Of a stretch of 64,000 nt of DNA, positions 22,235 to 33,195 are shown piece by piece. The stretch lies in contig NC_069674.1 of the NCBI RefSeq assembly GCF_023699985.2, positions 106,229,793 through 106,293,792 on the forward strand, read 5' to 3'. Under the pieces are notes generated by a model. The model was not told where the DNA came from and did not search any database. It saw only the letters and a list, made by a program, of their open reading frames with translations. This DNA is from Odocoileus virginianus (Eukaryota > Chordata > Mammalia > Artiodactyla > Cervidae). A program made the position numbers and the translations under genes. Position 1 is the stretch's first letter. Each line of letters opens with the position of its first letter.

Positions 22235-22745
22235 TGAGAAACCTAGACAACATATTAAAAAGCAAAGCCATCACTTTGTCAACCAAGGTCCGTAGTCAAG
22301 CTATGGTTTTTCCAGTAGTCATGTATGGATGTGCGAGTTGGAGCATAAAGAAGGCTGAGCACTGAAGAATTGATGCTTTCAAGTTGTGGTGCTAGAGAAG
22401 ACTCATGAGAGTCCCTTGGACAGCAAGGAGGTCAAGTCAGTCAATCCTAAAGGAAATCAACCCTGAACATTCATTGGAGGGACCGATGATGAAGCTGAAA
22501 CTCCAATGCTTTGGCCACCTGATGTGAAGAGCTGATCACTGGAAAAAGCCCTGATGCTGGGAAAGATAGAAAGCAGGAGAGAAGGGGACGACAGAGGATG
22601 AGATGGTTGGAGGGCATCACCAACTCAATGGACGTGAGTTGGAGCAAATTCAAGGAGACGGTGAAGGACAGAGGAGCCTGGTCTGCTACATTCCATGGGG
22701 TCACAAAGAGTCAGACATGACTTAGTGACTCAACAACAACAACAG
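22235..22745 (+). mobile_element. BovB LINE 3' fragment
   Basis: Sense BovB from 'aacctagacaacatattaaa' to the tail 'cagacatgacttagtgactc' plus (CAA)n. It is 5'-truncated and inserted in the old antisense L1. Frames are broken. Confidence 0.92.
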
Positions 22746-23330
22746 TATTTTGAAACACATAACTATCTTTTTTTCTCATGTAGTCTCAATAACTTTACAT
22801 TCTTCTTATCCTAACTAAAGTCTTATTAATGATTTGACCACATGTTTAAACACACAATCCCGTTGGCTAAATACCCAAAGTTTTAGTTTTACTTTGTTTG
22901 AACAATCCACATGGAATCCAACTTAAGACACAGAATCCCTGTCTCAGCTTGTTACTGTTCTCATGCTCTGGGCCTTCCTCACCACTCATATTTCTTCTTC
23001 TGGAAGTACAACATTTATTCACTTTTTTAGTGAGGATTACCAGTAGCAAACTGCCTCAATCTTTATCTGAAAGCTTTGTTTTGCTTTCACGAGATGGTGA
23101 TATAAAATTTTAGATGGACAGATCACTTTCCTTCAACAGTTTGACAAATTCCAGTATTGTTCTCTGGCTCCTACTGGGCCCACGTCACCCATCCATCCAT
23201 CGGCCATTCCCAGCTGGGAAATCTGTTGCTTCCCTTCAGATTTTGTCTTCCATTTTATGGAATAATGCAAAACGCTCTTGGATGTGGATGAATCTCCATT
23301 TTTCCTCTTAGTCTTCTGAGTGCAGCTGGG
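22746..23330 (-). mobile_element. Probable old antisense L1 segment
   Basis: Blocks such as 'gatcactttccttcaacag' and 'ccagtattgttctctggc' resemble reversed L1 coding sequence continuing beyond the BovB insertion. The family call is tentative. Confidence 0.4.
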
Positions 23331-24564
23331 GTTCTGCCTTCTCAGTTCTGGCCCCTTCTCCATCAACATCTCTTCAAACCCCACCCTGACTCCTTCCACT
23401 CTCCTGTCCCTATGGGTGTCAGTGACTGTGTCCAGTGCTGGAGGGAGGTGACTCCAGCTCACTCATTCTCTTTAGACCAAATCCAGCAATTTGGAAATGG
23501 CAATGGCTATTCATCTCATTTCCCAAACTTCTCAGGGGCTCTCTTTCACACCCCCATCTTCTTGTTTCATGTCTTCCCATCGTATTTCATAGTTTCTTGT
23601 CCTCCTTGGTGGATGTTATTCTTGCATTCATCTCCAGGGTGTTACAGACACACTTACCTGTGTGTGTGAAGTGGCAATCTCACCATCCCAGGAGCTGCAG
23701 TGCCTACTAGTAGACAGCTGCCCATGCTGGGAATGCTGGCTTGCAGGGCATCTAGGCTGCACTGGGCTTGTGTGTTCCCCACCCATCCTGTGTGTGTAGG
23801 GCTTGGGGTGCTCAGGGGTGCTCCTTAGGGGAGTCTAGGGTGCTGTGGGTCTCTGCCCAGGACCGTTTTCCAGGGTCTTTCAGGAGCAAGCTGGGGGTAC
23901 CCTGCCCTCGCGCCCAGTGAGTTGTGTAAGTTTGGTCCCTCCTATTCCCTGGGACCTGAACTGCCCACCATCACTGGTGCCTATGGAGCCTGCAGTCCGT
24001 TGGGCATGGTGTCAGCATCACTCACTGCTCTGCAGACAGCTCTATCTTGTGCGAGCCAGGCGGTCTCCTTTTGGCCTTCCTGTTTTGTGGGCTGTGTCTG
24101 CAGAATGACTGAGGATGGCAGGGAAAGGTGGTCAATGTCAAGATGGGCCTGACCTCTCTGAGTTCTGAAGCTGAGTTCACCATGGAGTCACATCTGCTCA
24201 CTTCCCCATGCCTGGCTGCAGTTACTGAGTCAGGGCAGATCCCAGCTCACTCACTCACTGTGAGCAGTGAAACAGAATAAATTAAAATTTCCCTAAGTTC
24301 CAAAGCCAACATGATCAAATTGGTGCTCCTACCCTTGCGTCACCTAGTGTAATGGTCTTCTGAAAGGGGACCCTACAGTTATGCTTGACACAGGACTCCT
24401 GACGGCTTTTACCAGTCTTCTAACACTTGAGAAAACATCCTTTTGACTTCATGGTCACCTCCCAGACTTTATTATTGCTAAATTTCATTCTCTTTCTAAA
24501 TCTAAATATTCTACTCCCTACCAGCTCTAAACCCTACAATTTCTGTTACTTAAACTCTCCAACA
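23331..24564. other. Unassigned DNA, possibly an L1 5' region in reverse
   Basis: A relatively G+C-rich stretch lies between reversed L1 coding sequence and a CHR-type SINE. Position and composition would fit a reversed L1 5' UTR, but I see no diagnostic motif. No exon is recognisable. Confidence 0.35.
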
Positions 24565-24900
24565 GGGACCTCCCTGGTGGGCCAGTGGTTAAGGATCTCC
24601 CTGGCAATGCAGGGGGATACACTGCATCCAGGTTCAATTCCTGGTCCTGGAAGATACCACCTGCTGTGGAGCAAGTAAGCTTGTGCGCCTCAGCGAGTGA
24701 ATCCCACAGTCCAGGGCCCGCGAGCCACAGCTACAGACACCTGCACACCTAGAGCCCGTGCGCTGCAACAAGAGCAGCCAGCCCAACAGGAGGCCCGCAC
24801 ACTGGGACTAGGGAGGAGTCCCTGCTCACCGCAACCAGAGAAAGTCCACGTGCGGCACCGCAGATCCAGCACAGCCACAAAACAAAGCGCTCTAATAACC
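24565..24900 (+). mobile_element. Cetartiodactyl tRNA-SINE with long body (CHR-2-like)
   Basis: The element starts 'gggacctccctggtgggcca', has the B-box-like 'aggttcaattcctggtcc', and then the family's repetitive G+C-rich body. That body includes 'gggcccgcgagccacagct', 'agagcccgtgcgctgcaac' and 'gcaaccagagaaagtcc'. It ends at 'cagccacaaaacaaagcgc'. It is about 335 bp and near full length. Confidence 0.85.
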
Positions 24901-25119
24901 TAAAGCGCCAGCCTGTCCCATCTCATGATCAGGCCCACTCTCTTCCTAAATCCTGGACTGCATCAAAACTTGGGCTTATGAGACATAATTTACGAAGTCC
25001 TTGTATCTCTTTAAGACATTTCCCCACGGTGAGTCCATCAGAAATCAACCAGAGGGAATAGAAGGCATCTCTACCCTAGCTAGGTAAACAGCCACCAAGT
25101 ACATACAAGCAAGACTATC

Positions 25120-25246
25120 AGATTGGCCAAAAAATCCATTCAGGGGGGAAAAATTTCATTTGGTCTTAAGTAAAGGACACATTTTTCATTTTCACTGAGA
25201 ACCACATTGAACAATGAATTCAATAACCAAAAGAACTTTTTGGCCA
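25120..25246. mobile_element. Mariner-type MITE
   Basis: The ends form imperfect inverted repeats. The left end reads 'attggccaaaaaatccattc', and the right end 'aaaagaactttttggccatc' is its approximate reverse complement. At about 127 bp it is an internally deleted, non-autonomous mariner derivative of the kind known in ruminants. It encodes nothing. Confidence 0.75.
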
Positions 25247-25734
25247 TCACAATAGTTTCACTGCCAATAAAAATGCCAAAAACTAAGAGGATCTCCCCAT
25301 GGAGGAGCCCTGAATATGCCTTTAGGGTTATCCTTAAGTTGAATCCTGGGAAAACTCACATGAAATAGATTTTGAAGTTTCAATCATTGGAGTCAGCTCA
25401 TTGAAAGAAAACTCTATGAAGATATAACCAAGTATCTCTCTTTTACAGAATGTGTTTTCCTTAAAGGGGTAAAGTCGAGCTGAGGCCAGGATCTTCTTAA
25501 ATCAGTGCCAGGAATGGATTCTTAAGACTAGGATGCCAAGCACTGCTGCACAATATAATGGGAACCACAGCCTGAGTCAGGGGAGCGCTCGGTTCCGTCC
25601 TCACCTTGGTGCCCCGCTAGCCGGTCGGGCGGCGCTGGGAAGCCAGGTCCTGCCAGGTCCCCAGGACGGTGAGGCGGTGTCTGCTCCACCTGACCCTGCA
25701 GAGATGGGCATGGAAAGGCTCCGGTCAGAAGCAG
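25247..25734. other. Anonymous DNA flanking the minisatellite
   Basis: Nothing recognisable to about 25550. The last 180 bp before the array rises in G+C ('ccccgctagccggtcgggcg') but shows no promoter motif I can support. Confidence 0.4.
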
Positions 25735-26850
25735 CACTTCACACCCGTTACACCCGCCACCTCACTTCACACCTGTCACACCCGCCACCTCACATCACAC
25801 CCGTCACAGCCGCCACCACACATCACACCCGTCACACCCGCCACCTCACTTCACACCCGTCACACCCGCCACCTCACTTCACACCTGTCACCTCACTTCA
25901 CTCTTGTCACACCATCACTGCACTTCACACCCGTCACACTCAGCACCTCACCTCACACCTGTCACACCCACCACCTCACTTCACACCTGCCACCTCACTT
26001 CACACCCGTCACATCACCTCACACCCATCCCACCTGCCACCTCACCTCACACCCATCACAACCAGCACCTCACTTCACACCCTTCACACTCAGCACCTCA
26101 CCTCACATCCGTCACGCATGCCACCTCACCTCATACCCGTCACACCCACCACCTCACTTCACACCTGCCACCTCACTTCACACCTGTCACGCCCGCCACC
26201 TCACTTCACACCTGTCACAGCCACCACCCTCACTTCACACCTGTCACAGCCGCCACCTCACTTCACACCTGTCACGCCCACCACCCTCACTTCACACCCG
26301 TCATGCCCGCCACCTCACTTCACACTTGCCACGCCCACCACCCTCACTTCACACCTGTCACACCGCCACCTCACTTCACACCTGTCACGCCCACCACCCT
26401 CACTTCACACCCGTCATGCCCGCCACCTCACTTCACACCCGTCACGCCCGCCACCTCACTTCACACCCGTCACGCCCGCCACCTCACTTCACACCTGTCA
26501 CGCCCGCCACCTCACTTCACACCTGTCACGCCCACCACCCTCACTTCACACCCATCATGCCCGCCACCTCACTTCACACCTGTCACAGCCGCCACCTCAC
26601 TTCACACCTGCCACACCCAGCACCCTCACTTCACACCTGTCACGCCCGCCACCTCACTTCACACCTGTCACGCCCACCACCCTCACTTCACACCTGTCAC
26701 AGCCGCCACCTCACTTCACACCCATCACACCTGCCACCTCACTTCACACCCGTCACGCCCGCCACCTCACTTCACACCTGTCACAACTGCCACCTCACTT
26801 CACACCTGTCACAGCCGCCACCTCACTTCACACCTGTCACGCTCATCACC
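25735..26850. repeat. 28/29-bp minisatellite, about 39 units
   Basis: The unit is close to CACCTCACTTCACACC followed by TGTCACGCCCGC (28 bp). A 29-bp variant has CACCCTCACTTCA, and there are shortened units of about 18 bp. Units differ mainly at C/T and G/A positions (CACACCC versus CACGCCC, CTGTC versus CCGTC). The plus strand has almost no stop codon, so all three plus frames stay open and give histidine/threonine/proline-rich readings of 335-467 residues. Because 28 is not a multiple of 3 the frames permute from unit to unit. This is not protein-coding evidence. Confidence 0.96.
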
Positions 26851-27299
26851 CCCAGCACTGCTTTTCGTCCCCCAGTTCTTCCTTCCTTTCAACTACTTTT
26901 TTTCACTTTAAATGACAGTTGTTTAAAACACACTGTAAAAGGAAAATCAACCACGAAAATGGACAGCCTGCTTGGCAAGGGAGCCGGAAGAAAAGCTACT
27001 CTCATTTTCTGGCTTAAACTGCTTTCTCTGAATAGCAGTTCAAAAAGAATTACTGTCGACGGCAGGATTTAAGCCATGAATACCGAGAATTAGCATTCCC
27101 TGGAGCACAGGGTTTTCCGTAACAATTATTGGTGATCAAGCCCTATGCGGTCTATCACCTGGGATGCAAACACCCAGTGACTGTTTCATAACTGGACCCT
27201 CCACAAAGCATCAGAAGCTCAGAGGCATTTTTTAAAAAAATGTTCTTACATTAAAGATTTATTCAGACTAAAATTTTTTCTTACACCAGCTTTAGTAAG
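26851..27299. other. Anonymous non-repetitive DNA
   Basis: Nothing recognisable after the minisatellite. The strand-asymmetric T-rich patch near 26898 is too short to classify. Confidence 0.4.
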
Positions 27300-27750
27300 T
27301 TATACTTTTATAGAAGTATGCCTATTTTCATCTAAAATTTCAAATTTATTGTCATAACATCCTCTCACTTTATTATCTGAAGAGATATCACTATAGTTTC
27401 ACTGTTAGTAGTTGTTGGTGGGATTTTTCTTGATTCATTTCATTGATTAGTGAGATAAACATTTTATTGATATTTTCAGAGGATAACTTTCTAGCTTTTT
27501 CGACCCTCTCTGTTGTCTTTCGTTTGTATACAGTATTTTCTCTCTTTTTTAAAAAAAAAAATTATCAGAGTATAGTTGATTTACAAGGCTGTGTTAGTTT
27601 TAGGTGCGCAGTAAAGTGATGCAGTATACAGATATTCATTCTTTTTCAAATTCTTTTCCCTTCAGGTTATTACAGAATACTGAGTAGAGTTCCCTGAGCT
27701 ACACAGTAGGTGCTGGTTGGTTGTTTATTTTATACATAATAGTGTAAATA
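27300..27750 (-). mobile_element. Two antisense L1 fragments (old, then artiodactyl 3' end)
   Basis: 27300-27535 resembles reversed old L1 ORF2 ('tttcttgattcatttcattg', 'gataactttctagcttttt'). 27537-27750 is clearly a reversed artiodactyl L1 3' end: 'ttatcagagtatagttgatt', 'tacaaggctgtgttagtttt', then 'gagtagagttccctgagcta' and 'gtttattttatacataatag'. The poly-A corresponds to the T/A run at 27541-27561 seen in reverse. Confidence 0.75.
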
Positions 27751-28753
27751 TTCAGTGGCACTTTTTAGACCTCAAGTAAGAATAAGAATTTTAAGTAAAA
27801 GTTAAAAACAGCAACTTAAAACCAAGCCCACACACCACTCCAGAAAAACCTCTTCATAGGATTATAATCAATCCAATGAAATGCACAGGAAGATGTGGAA
27901 AATGGGCCTGTAAACTCTTTATATGCTGAAAAGGAAATATTAGCAGTGATTAACCTGGGGTGAAGAGATAGCAAATTTCTCTGGCAGATTAAAGAAACTT
28001 TGGGAATTATTATAATGCACATTTTACCACTGTAATTAGGTTTTAGAACTGTGTCAGAAAGTATAAGATCTTCGTGGAAAAATCTGTTAATATTAATAAA
28101 AATTAACATGAACACAAGTAGGTACCTTCAGCAACCTCACCCTTCCTGGTACTGCAAAGCTCTGCAGGTGGAAAGTCCCCCCGATCCAGGAGTGCCAGCG
28201 TCTTGTGGCGCGTACTCTGCCAGCTGGACACAGAAGGTACAGCCACCCAGTACCACCCCATGACTAGAGGCAGCCCTGGGACTGGAGCCCAGGCAGCCAG
28301 GCTTCAGAGCCCACATGCTTTCCCTCCCAAGCTGCCCGAGGAATTCCAAAAAAGCACATTATTCTGACAGATGCTTTAGGGCCTGAATGCCCCCTAGTCA
28401 GTGGCTCCTGCACCCACAGTCTTTGCCTGCCTGAGTGAGGGGATGGCGGTAAGTCCACCCTCTGTCCACAGGGTGGGTCTGGTCCACAGTCTGCTGGGGG
28501 CCACCGTGGGGAGCACTGCACAGACAGTCCAGGAGGGACGGAAGATGCTTGCTCTGCTCCCTGGGAAGGCACAGCTGCCTTCACACCTCCCTCCAGAAAA
28601 CCTGGGAAAACCAGACAAAGACCTCTGAAGAAGAGAGACTTTCACTTGCTTCTCTCTCTCTCTGTTCTCTCCCTTCGAAAGGAATAGCTAGCTCTCTCTT
28701 GGTTTTTAAAATCACAGATGTAATGCTTGCCTGTTAGGAAAATCTAGGCATTA
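27751..28753. other. Anonymous non-repetitive DNA
   Basis: No repeat or exon recognised. A short (CT)n run lies near 28650. Confidence 0.45.
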
Positions 28754-28965
28754 AGGGACTTCCCAGGTGGCTCAGTAGTAAAGAATCCATCTGCCAGTGC
28801 AGGAGACGCAAGAGATCTGGGTTCAATCCCTGGGTCGGGAAGATCCCCTGGAGGAGGAAATGGCAACCCACCCCAGGATTCTTGCCTGGAGAATCCCATG
28901 GACAGAGGAGCCTGGTGGCAACAGTCCATGGGGTCGCATCCAGACACAACTGAGTGACTGAGTAC
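28754..28965 (+). mobile_element. Bov-tA SINE
   Basis: The head 'gacttcccaggtggctcag', B-box-like 'gggttcaatccctgggtcgg', and the Bov-A body to 'cagacacaactgagtgactg' are all present. It is full length with few changes. Confidence 0.93.
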
Positions 28966-29688
28966 ACACAGATGCTAAAGAAAAGAATAAAGATAAAAAT
29001 TAAAATAAACCTCTTTTGTTCACCCATGGATGTTATCCAATCAGTTTTTGATCTGTTCTTTCAGAGGAAAAAAAAATGCACACACAGAGTTTGTGCGGTA
29101 GCAATGTTTGAATTATTTATGGACAGCATCTATGTTATATTTGAATCACATGGGGGTTACAACTGATCCTGATAAAGAACGGAATCACCATCGTGACACC
29201 CACTGCTGTATTTTAACGCATATTTTCAAAAATTTCCATGGCAACAAACATTCCCCAACAGCCCTTTCAAAATTCTAGCATACCACATTAAGTAGCCGTG
29301 TAACACAATTTCTTTCATTAATACCCAACTGGCGAATGTACAATTTGTTAAGAAACTTAAGTTTTTGATTAGGAAAGAGGGGAGAAATTAGTTTGGAGGA
29401 CATGGTGTCTGGGAGCCAAAGGGATGCTGCTAAGACCCTCCCTGAGGTGCTGAGGATAGAGCGAGATTGTCAAGGTTAGAGAACCAAGTGGTCCCCGCCC
29501 CCCAGATTCAGCAGTCTCCCCATCTAAGGTCACCCCACCCACTTTCTACAACTCCACAGCCCAATGTTCTCCACTCAATCAGCCTTTACCATCTGAGAGA
29601 AATATTTTTCCTTTTTTCCCAAATTTTAAAACCACCCATATAAGTATTTGAAAATACAAAGTAGAATTAAAAATTAGCCTAAATCCTA
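28966..29688. other. Anonymous non-repetitive DNA
   Basis: A mostly A+T-rich stretch with no repeat family I can assign and no exon. Confidence 0.45.
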
Positions 29689-29797
29689 CGGACATGAACA
29701 CGAACAAACTCCAGGAGACAGTGAAGGACAGGGAAGCCTGGCATGTTGCTGTCCTTGGGGTCGAAAAGAGTCAGACATGACTGAGTGAGTGAACAGC
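29689..29797 (+). mobile_element. Short BovB 3' end
   Basis: Only the last ~110 bp of BovB is present, from 'acatgaacacgaacaaactc' to 'cagacatgactgagtgagtg'. This is a severely 5'-truncated insertion, normal for this family. Confidence 0.85.
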
Positions 29798-29896
29798 ACC
29801 TCCTGGCAGTGGGGTAAGGCAGCATTCTTCTGACTTTTGCACCTTTACTACACACAGCTGGACACTGCGCAAATCATAGGCTGTAAACAATTTTCT

Positions 29897-30169
29897 CAGA
29901 GAAGGCAATGGCACCCCACTCCAGTACTCTCGCCTGGAAAATCCCATGGACGGAGGAGCCTGGTGGGCTGCAGTCCATGGGGACACAAAGAGTCGGACAC
30001 GACTGAGCGACGTCACTTTCACATTTCCCTTTCAGTCATTGGAGAAGGAAATGGCAACCCACTCCAGTGTTCTTGCCTGGAGAATCCCAGGGATGGGGGA
30101 ACCTGGTGGGCTGCCGTCTATGGGGTCGCACAGAGTCGGACACGACTGAAACGACTTAGCAGCAGCAGC
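29897..30169 (+). mobile_element. BOV-A2 dimeric SINE with exact target-site duplication
   Basis: Two Bov-A monomers are joined by a short linker ('cactttcacatttccctttc'). They start at 'cagagaaggcaatggcaccc' and 'ggagaaggaaatggcaaccc'. The whole unit is bracketed by identical AAACAATTTTCT at 29885-29896 and 30170-30181. It is very close to the consensus, so it is one of the younger insertions here. Confidence 0.95.
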
Positions 30170-30334
30170 AAACAATTTTCTGTTCTGAAAAAATGTAAAT
30201 TTCCCCCCAATTTGCATCACAAAAGGTTCTTTTTTGAAAAAATTGGTAAGTATCATTTTTCCAGATTCTAAACTACTCTCGGAAACACTTTCAGTCACAA
30301 ATTTCGGGTAATATAAATACAATCCAACAAACAC

Positions 30335-30650
30335 CTTTGTGCATAAAACCTGCCCACATTTCTGATCATTCTCTTAGGATCCCCAAAGTAGGAGGAGTAG
30401 GTCAAAAGTTCTGTGCTTTTTCTTTTTGAGTCTGGATACACACCGTCAAGCTCTGGTTCCCAGGCTACCCTCCATCAGAAGCAGAGCACGGCCCTCTCCC
30501 CAGCCCCCAGGTAGCCAGCAGGTGGAAGGCAACAATTTTGGAACTTTTTCTTGCCAATCCCAGAGGCAGGCAGTGGTTTTCACAAGGTCTTAAATAATGA
30601 AGTTGAACATTTTTTCATACCTGTATCAGCCCTTTGTCTTTCTCCTTCTG
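30335..30650 (-). mobile_element. Ancient LINE-derived segment, family uncertain
   Basis: Blocks 'tctgatcattctcttagga', 'gtaggaggagtaggtcaaaa' and 'tgaagttgaacattttttca' recall a reversed old LINE 3' region ('ggtcaaagggtatgaacatt' type). The insertion is badly decayed. Confidence 0.4.
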
Positions 30651-31419
30651 GATTACCCTTTGACGGGCCAGCTGGAGCAGTGCAAGTTCTCCCAGTCCAG
30701 CCCTCCATGTAGGAGCCTCACCCCATCACCCAGTGAGGGTTTAGGGCCAGTGTCTGGACTTGCTGGGTCTGGTGGCAAATCTCTAAGATGGGCTGCACGA
30801 CCCCTGTAGGACGCTGGGGAGGTCCCAGCCCACCAGAAACATCAGTCTGCTTCTTAATGCTTCCAGGGTAAGCTCTTTAAAATAATAAGAAACAAAGCTT
30901 GATCCCCTTTGTAGCAAGTAACTATCCCACCTTGTTTGAAATTTACTCATATTTTTAATTCTCAGAGTTTAACTCAATGCAGCCAAGTTTCCTGAACTTT
31001 TGTTTTAGGCTTATTATTTTCAGCTTGAGAACTGCTTTCACTCATTATAAAGAAAAATAAATAACATCCTTTATGTGTTGTCCTGGTTTCTTCTCCAACC
31101 GGAAGCATTCCCTTTTATTTCTCTACTATTTACATGGCAGGGCACGAAAAGATGAGGCCATAAACTGACGAGTCCATGCAGGCCCATTTATCACCCAATC
31201 TTCCCCTGTGTCTGGCCCGGAAGGTCACTCTCATCACATATTATTATCTACACAGACAAGGGTCCAGCATCCTCTCAGAGACATGACCTGCCCCTCGCTG
31301 GGTAAGCGCCCAGGTTTCCACACTCTCAGCTGCCTGGCATGTTCATTATCAGCAAGTTCCCCTTTTTGCTGCGTTTACATGAACTCCTCAGCTCTTTTCT
31401 TCTAAGTAAGTAGTATCAA
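30651..31419. other. Anonymous non-repetitive DNA
   Basis: Nothing recognisable. Confidence 0.45.
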
Positions 31420-32130
31420 AAATTAAAAAAAACTAAAAACAGAACTACCATATGACCTAGCGATCCCACTCCTGGGCACATACCCAGAGAAAACCATAAT
31501 TCCAAAAGACACATGCACCCCAATATTCACTGCAGCACTATTTACAACCGTCAAGACACAGAAGCAACCTAGATGCCCATCGGCAGATGACTGGATAAAG
31601 AAAACATGATGCATATGTACAATCAAATATTACTCAGCCATAAAAAGCAATGAAATTTTGCCCTTTACAGAGACGTAGATGGATCTAGAGGCTGTCATAC
31701 AGAGTGAAGTAAGTTAGAAAGAGAAAATCAAATATTGTAAATTAACATACATATGTGGAAATCTAGAAAAATGGTACAAATGAGCCTATTTGCAAAGGTG
31801 AAATAGAAACACAGACCCAGACAATAAAAATACGGCCATCAGGAGAGGAAAGGTGGGGGTAGTGGGGAGACTGGGAGACCGGGACTGGCAAACACACACT
31901 TGTATGTATAACACAGACAACTAATGAGAAGAGCGTGTACAGCACAAGGACTCGACTCAGCACTTGCAGTGAGCTCGACGGGAAGGAAACCCCAAAAGGG
32001 AGTGGGGGACATGTGTACACGTAGCCGATTCATTTCCTTGCACAGCAGGAACACAGCGCTGGAGGGCAGCTATGCCCCAATAAAAATTTTACAAAATAAT
32101 AAACAAATAAAAATGAAGTTAAAAAAAAGT
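31420..32130 (+). mobile_element. 5'-truncated artiodactyl L1
   Basis: The sequence starts within the last part of ORF2 ('gaactaccatatgacctagc', 'gatcccactcctgggcacat'). It passes through 'gactggataaagaaaacatg' and 'tagaggctgtcatacagagt', then the 3' UTR, ending at 'aataaaaattttacaaaata' and an A-rich tail. Reading frames are interrupted, and it encodes nothing functional. Confidence 0.88.
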
Positions 32131-32214
32131 GTCATAGGAAAGAACAAATTTGACCCCATATGAGACCTATTTGTTTTACTTTTGTATTCTACTGCTTTTG
32201 CCTCCAGTTAAGAA

Positions 32215-32611
32215 TGTTGCTTATAATCTGAAATACACAGGATAGCCCATTCTCAAGGCTCAGACTTAAGGGAATAACACTCTTCCATTAACATAGAGGC
32301 AAAAAATTTTAGGCGAATAGCATTTGTCTTGCTGGAGGTTTACAGGAACATCGTGACCTGACCTACGTGGACAGCTTGCAAGAACAAAGCAGTCTGACAC
32401 CAAAAACTCTGCAACAGCCAACCACTGCCCTCCCTCATCTGGCCTTTAAAAACGCTTCGCTGAAACCCTTCCGGGAGTTTGGTGTTTGAGAGATGTGAGC
32501 TACTCATCTTGCATAGTCCTGCAATAAATCTTTCCTGCTCCCAAAACTCTGATGTTTCAATATTGTTAGGCCTCCCTGTGCATCCAGCAGAGGAACTTGC
32601 ATTTGGTAACA
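32215..32611 (+). mobile_element. Solo LTR of an endogenous retrovirus
   Basis: The ~397-bp segment begins TGTTGC and ends GGTAACA, so it has canonical TG...CA ends. A TATA-like 'ggcctttaaaaacg' is followed by a polyadenylation signal in 'gtcctgcaataaatctttcc', the usual U3-R-U5 order. No gag, pol or env sequence lies on either side, so it is a solo LTR left by recombination. I do not assign a named family. The flanking bases show no convincing 4-6 bp duplication. Confidence 0.75.
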
Positions 32612-32999
32612 AAAGTTTACTTAAACTATTAAAACTTCTTATCTGGAATATTTCCTTACATTTAAGTAATTGTTACCCATTACTAATATGAATGTTGGGG
32701 GTGGGCCATCCGATTACAATCAGACCACACAAGCATAGAGTATAAACCAGGAAGTTGAGCCCCACCACCCCACTCCAGGCATCCCTGGGGCTGGGCGTGA
32801 CCCACTGCGTACATAAGTGCCTGGGTGTTTCCTGTGGACACGCCGGTCTGAGACCCAGTCCAGTCAAGCTCTGACATGCTGCCCTCCTGAAAACATCCCA
32901 TTTCAGTGACAAGCAGACCAGACCCCACCGAGACCTTGCTCCTAAGACAAGTAACCTTCCAACCTAAGTTAAAGGCAAACTTGTCTAAATAGTGTGATC
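32612..32999. other. Anonymous non-repetitive DNA
   Basis: Nothing recognisable. Confidence 0.4.
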
Positions 33000-33195
33000 A
33001 GATTTAGCGACTAAAAATACAGGATGTTCAGTGAAACTTGAAATTCAGACAAACAACTAGTAGTTTTTTTTGGTGTAAATATGTCACAAATAATATATGG
33101 GGCTTATCCAAAAAAAAAAAAAAAAAAAGTTTGTGGTTTATCTGAATTTAACTGGGCATGCTATACTTTATATGGCAACTTTATACCTAAAGTAC
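33000..33195. mobile_element. Palindromic DNA-transposon remnant (MITE)
   Basis: The left arm 'actaaaaatacaggatgttc' through 'gaaattcagacaaacaacta' is mirrored in reverse complement by the right arm 'ggtttatctgaatttaactg' and 'ggcatgctatactttatatg'. A run of 18 A residues at about 33111-33128 interrupts the right half. The arms have diverged, so it is an old element, and it encodes nothing. Confidence 0.65.

Noticed and set aside
25533..27072. Three plus-strand open frames of 335-467 codons rich in His/Thr/Pro
   Set aside because: Produced by a 28/29-bp minisatellite lacking stops; unit length is not a multiple of three, so the reading permutes between frames.
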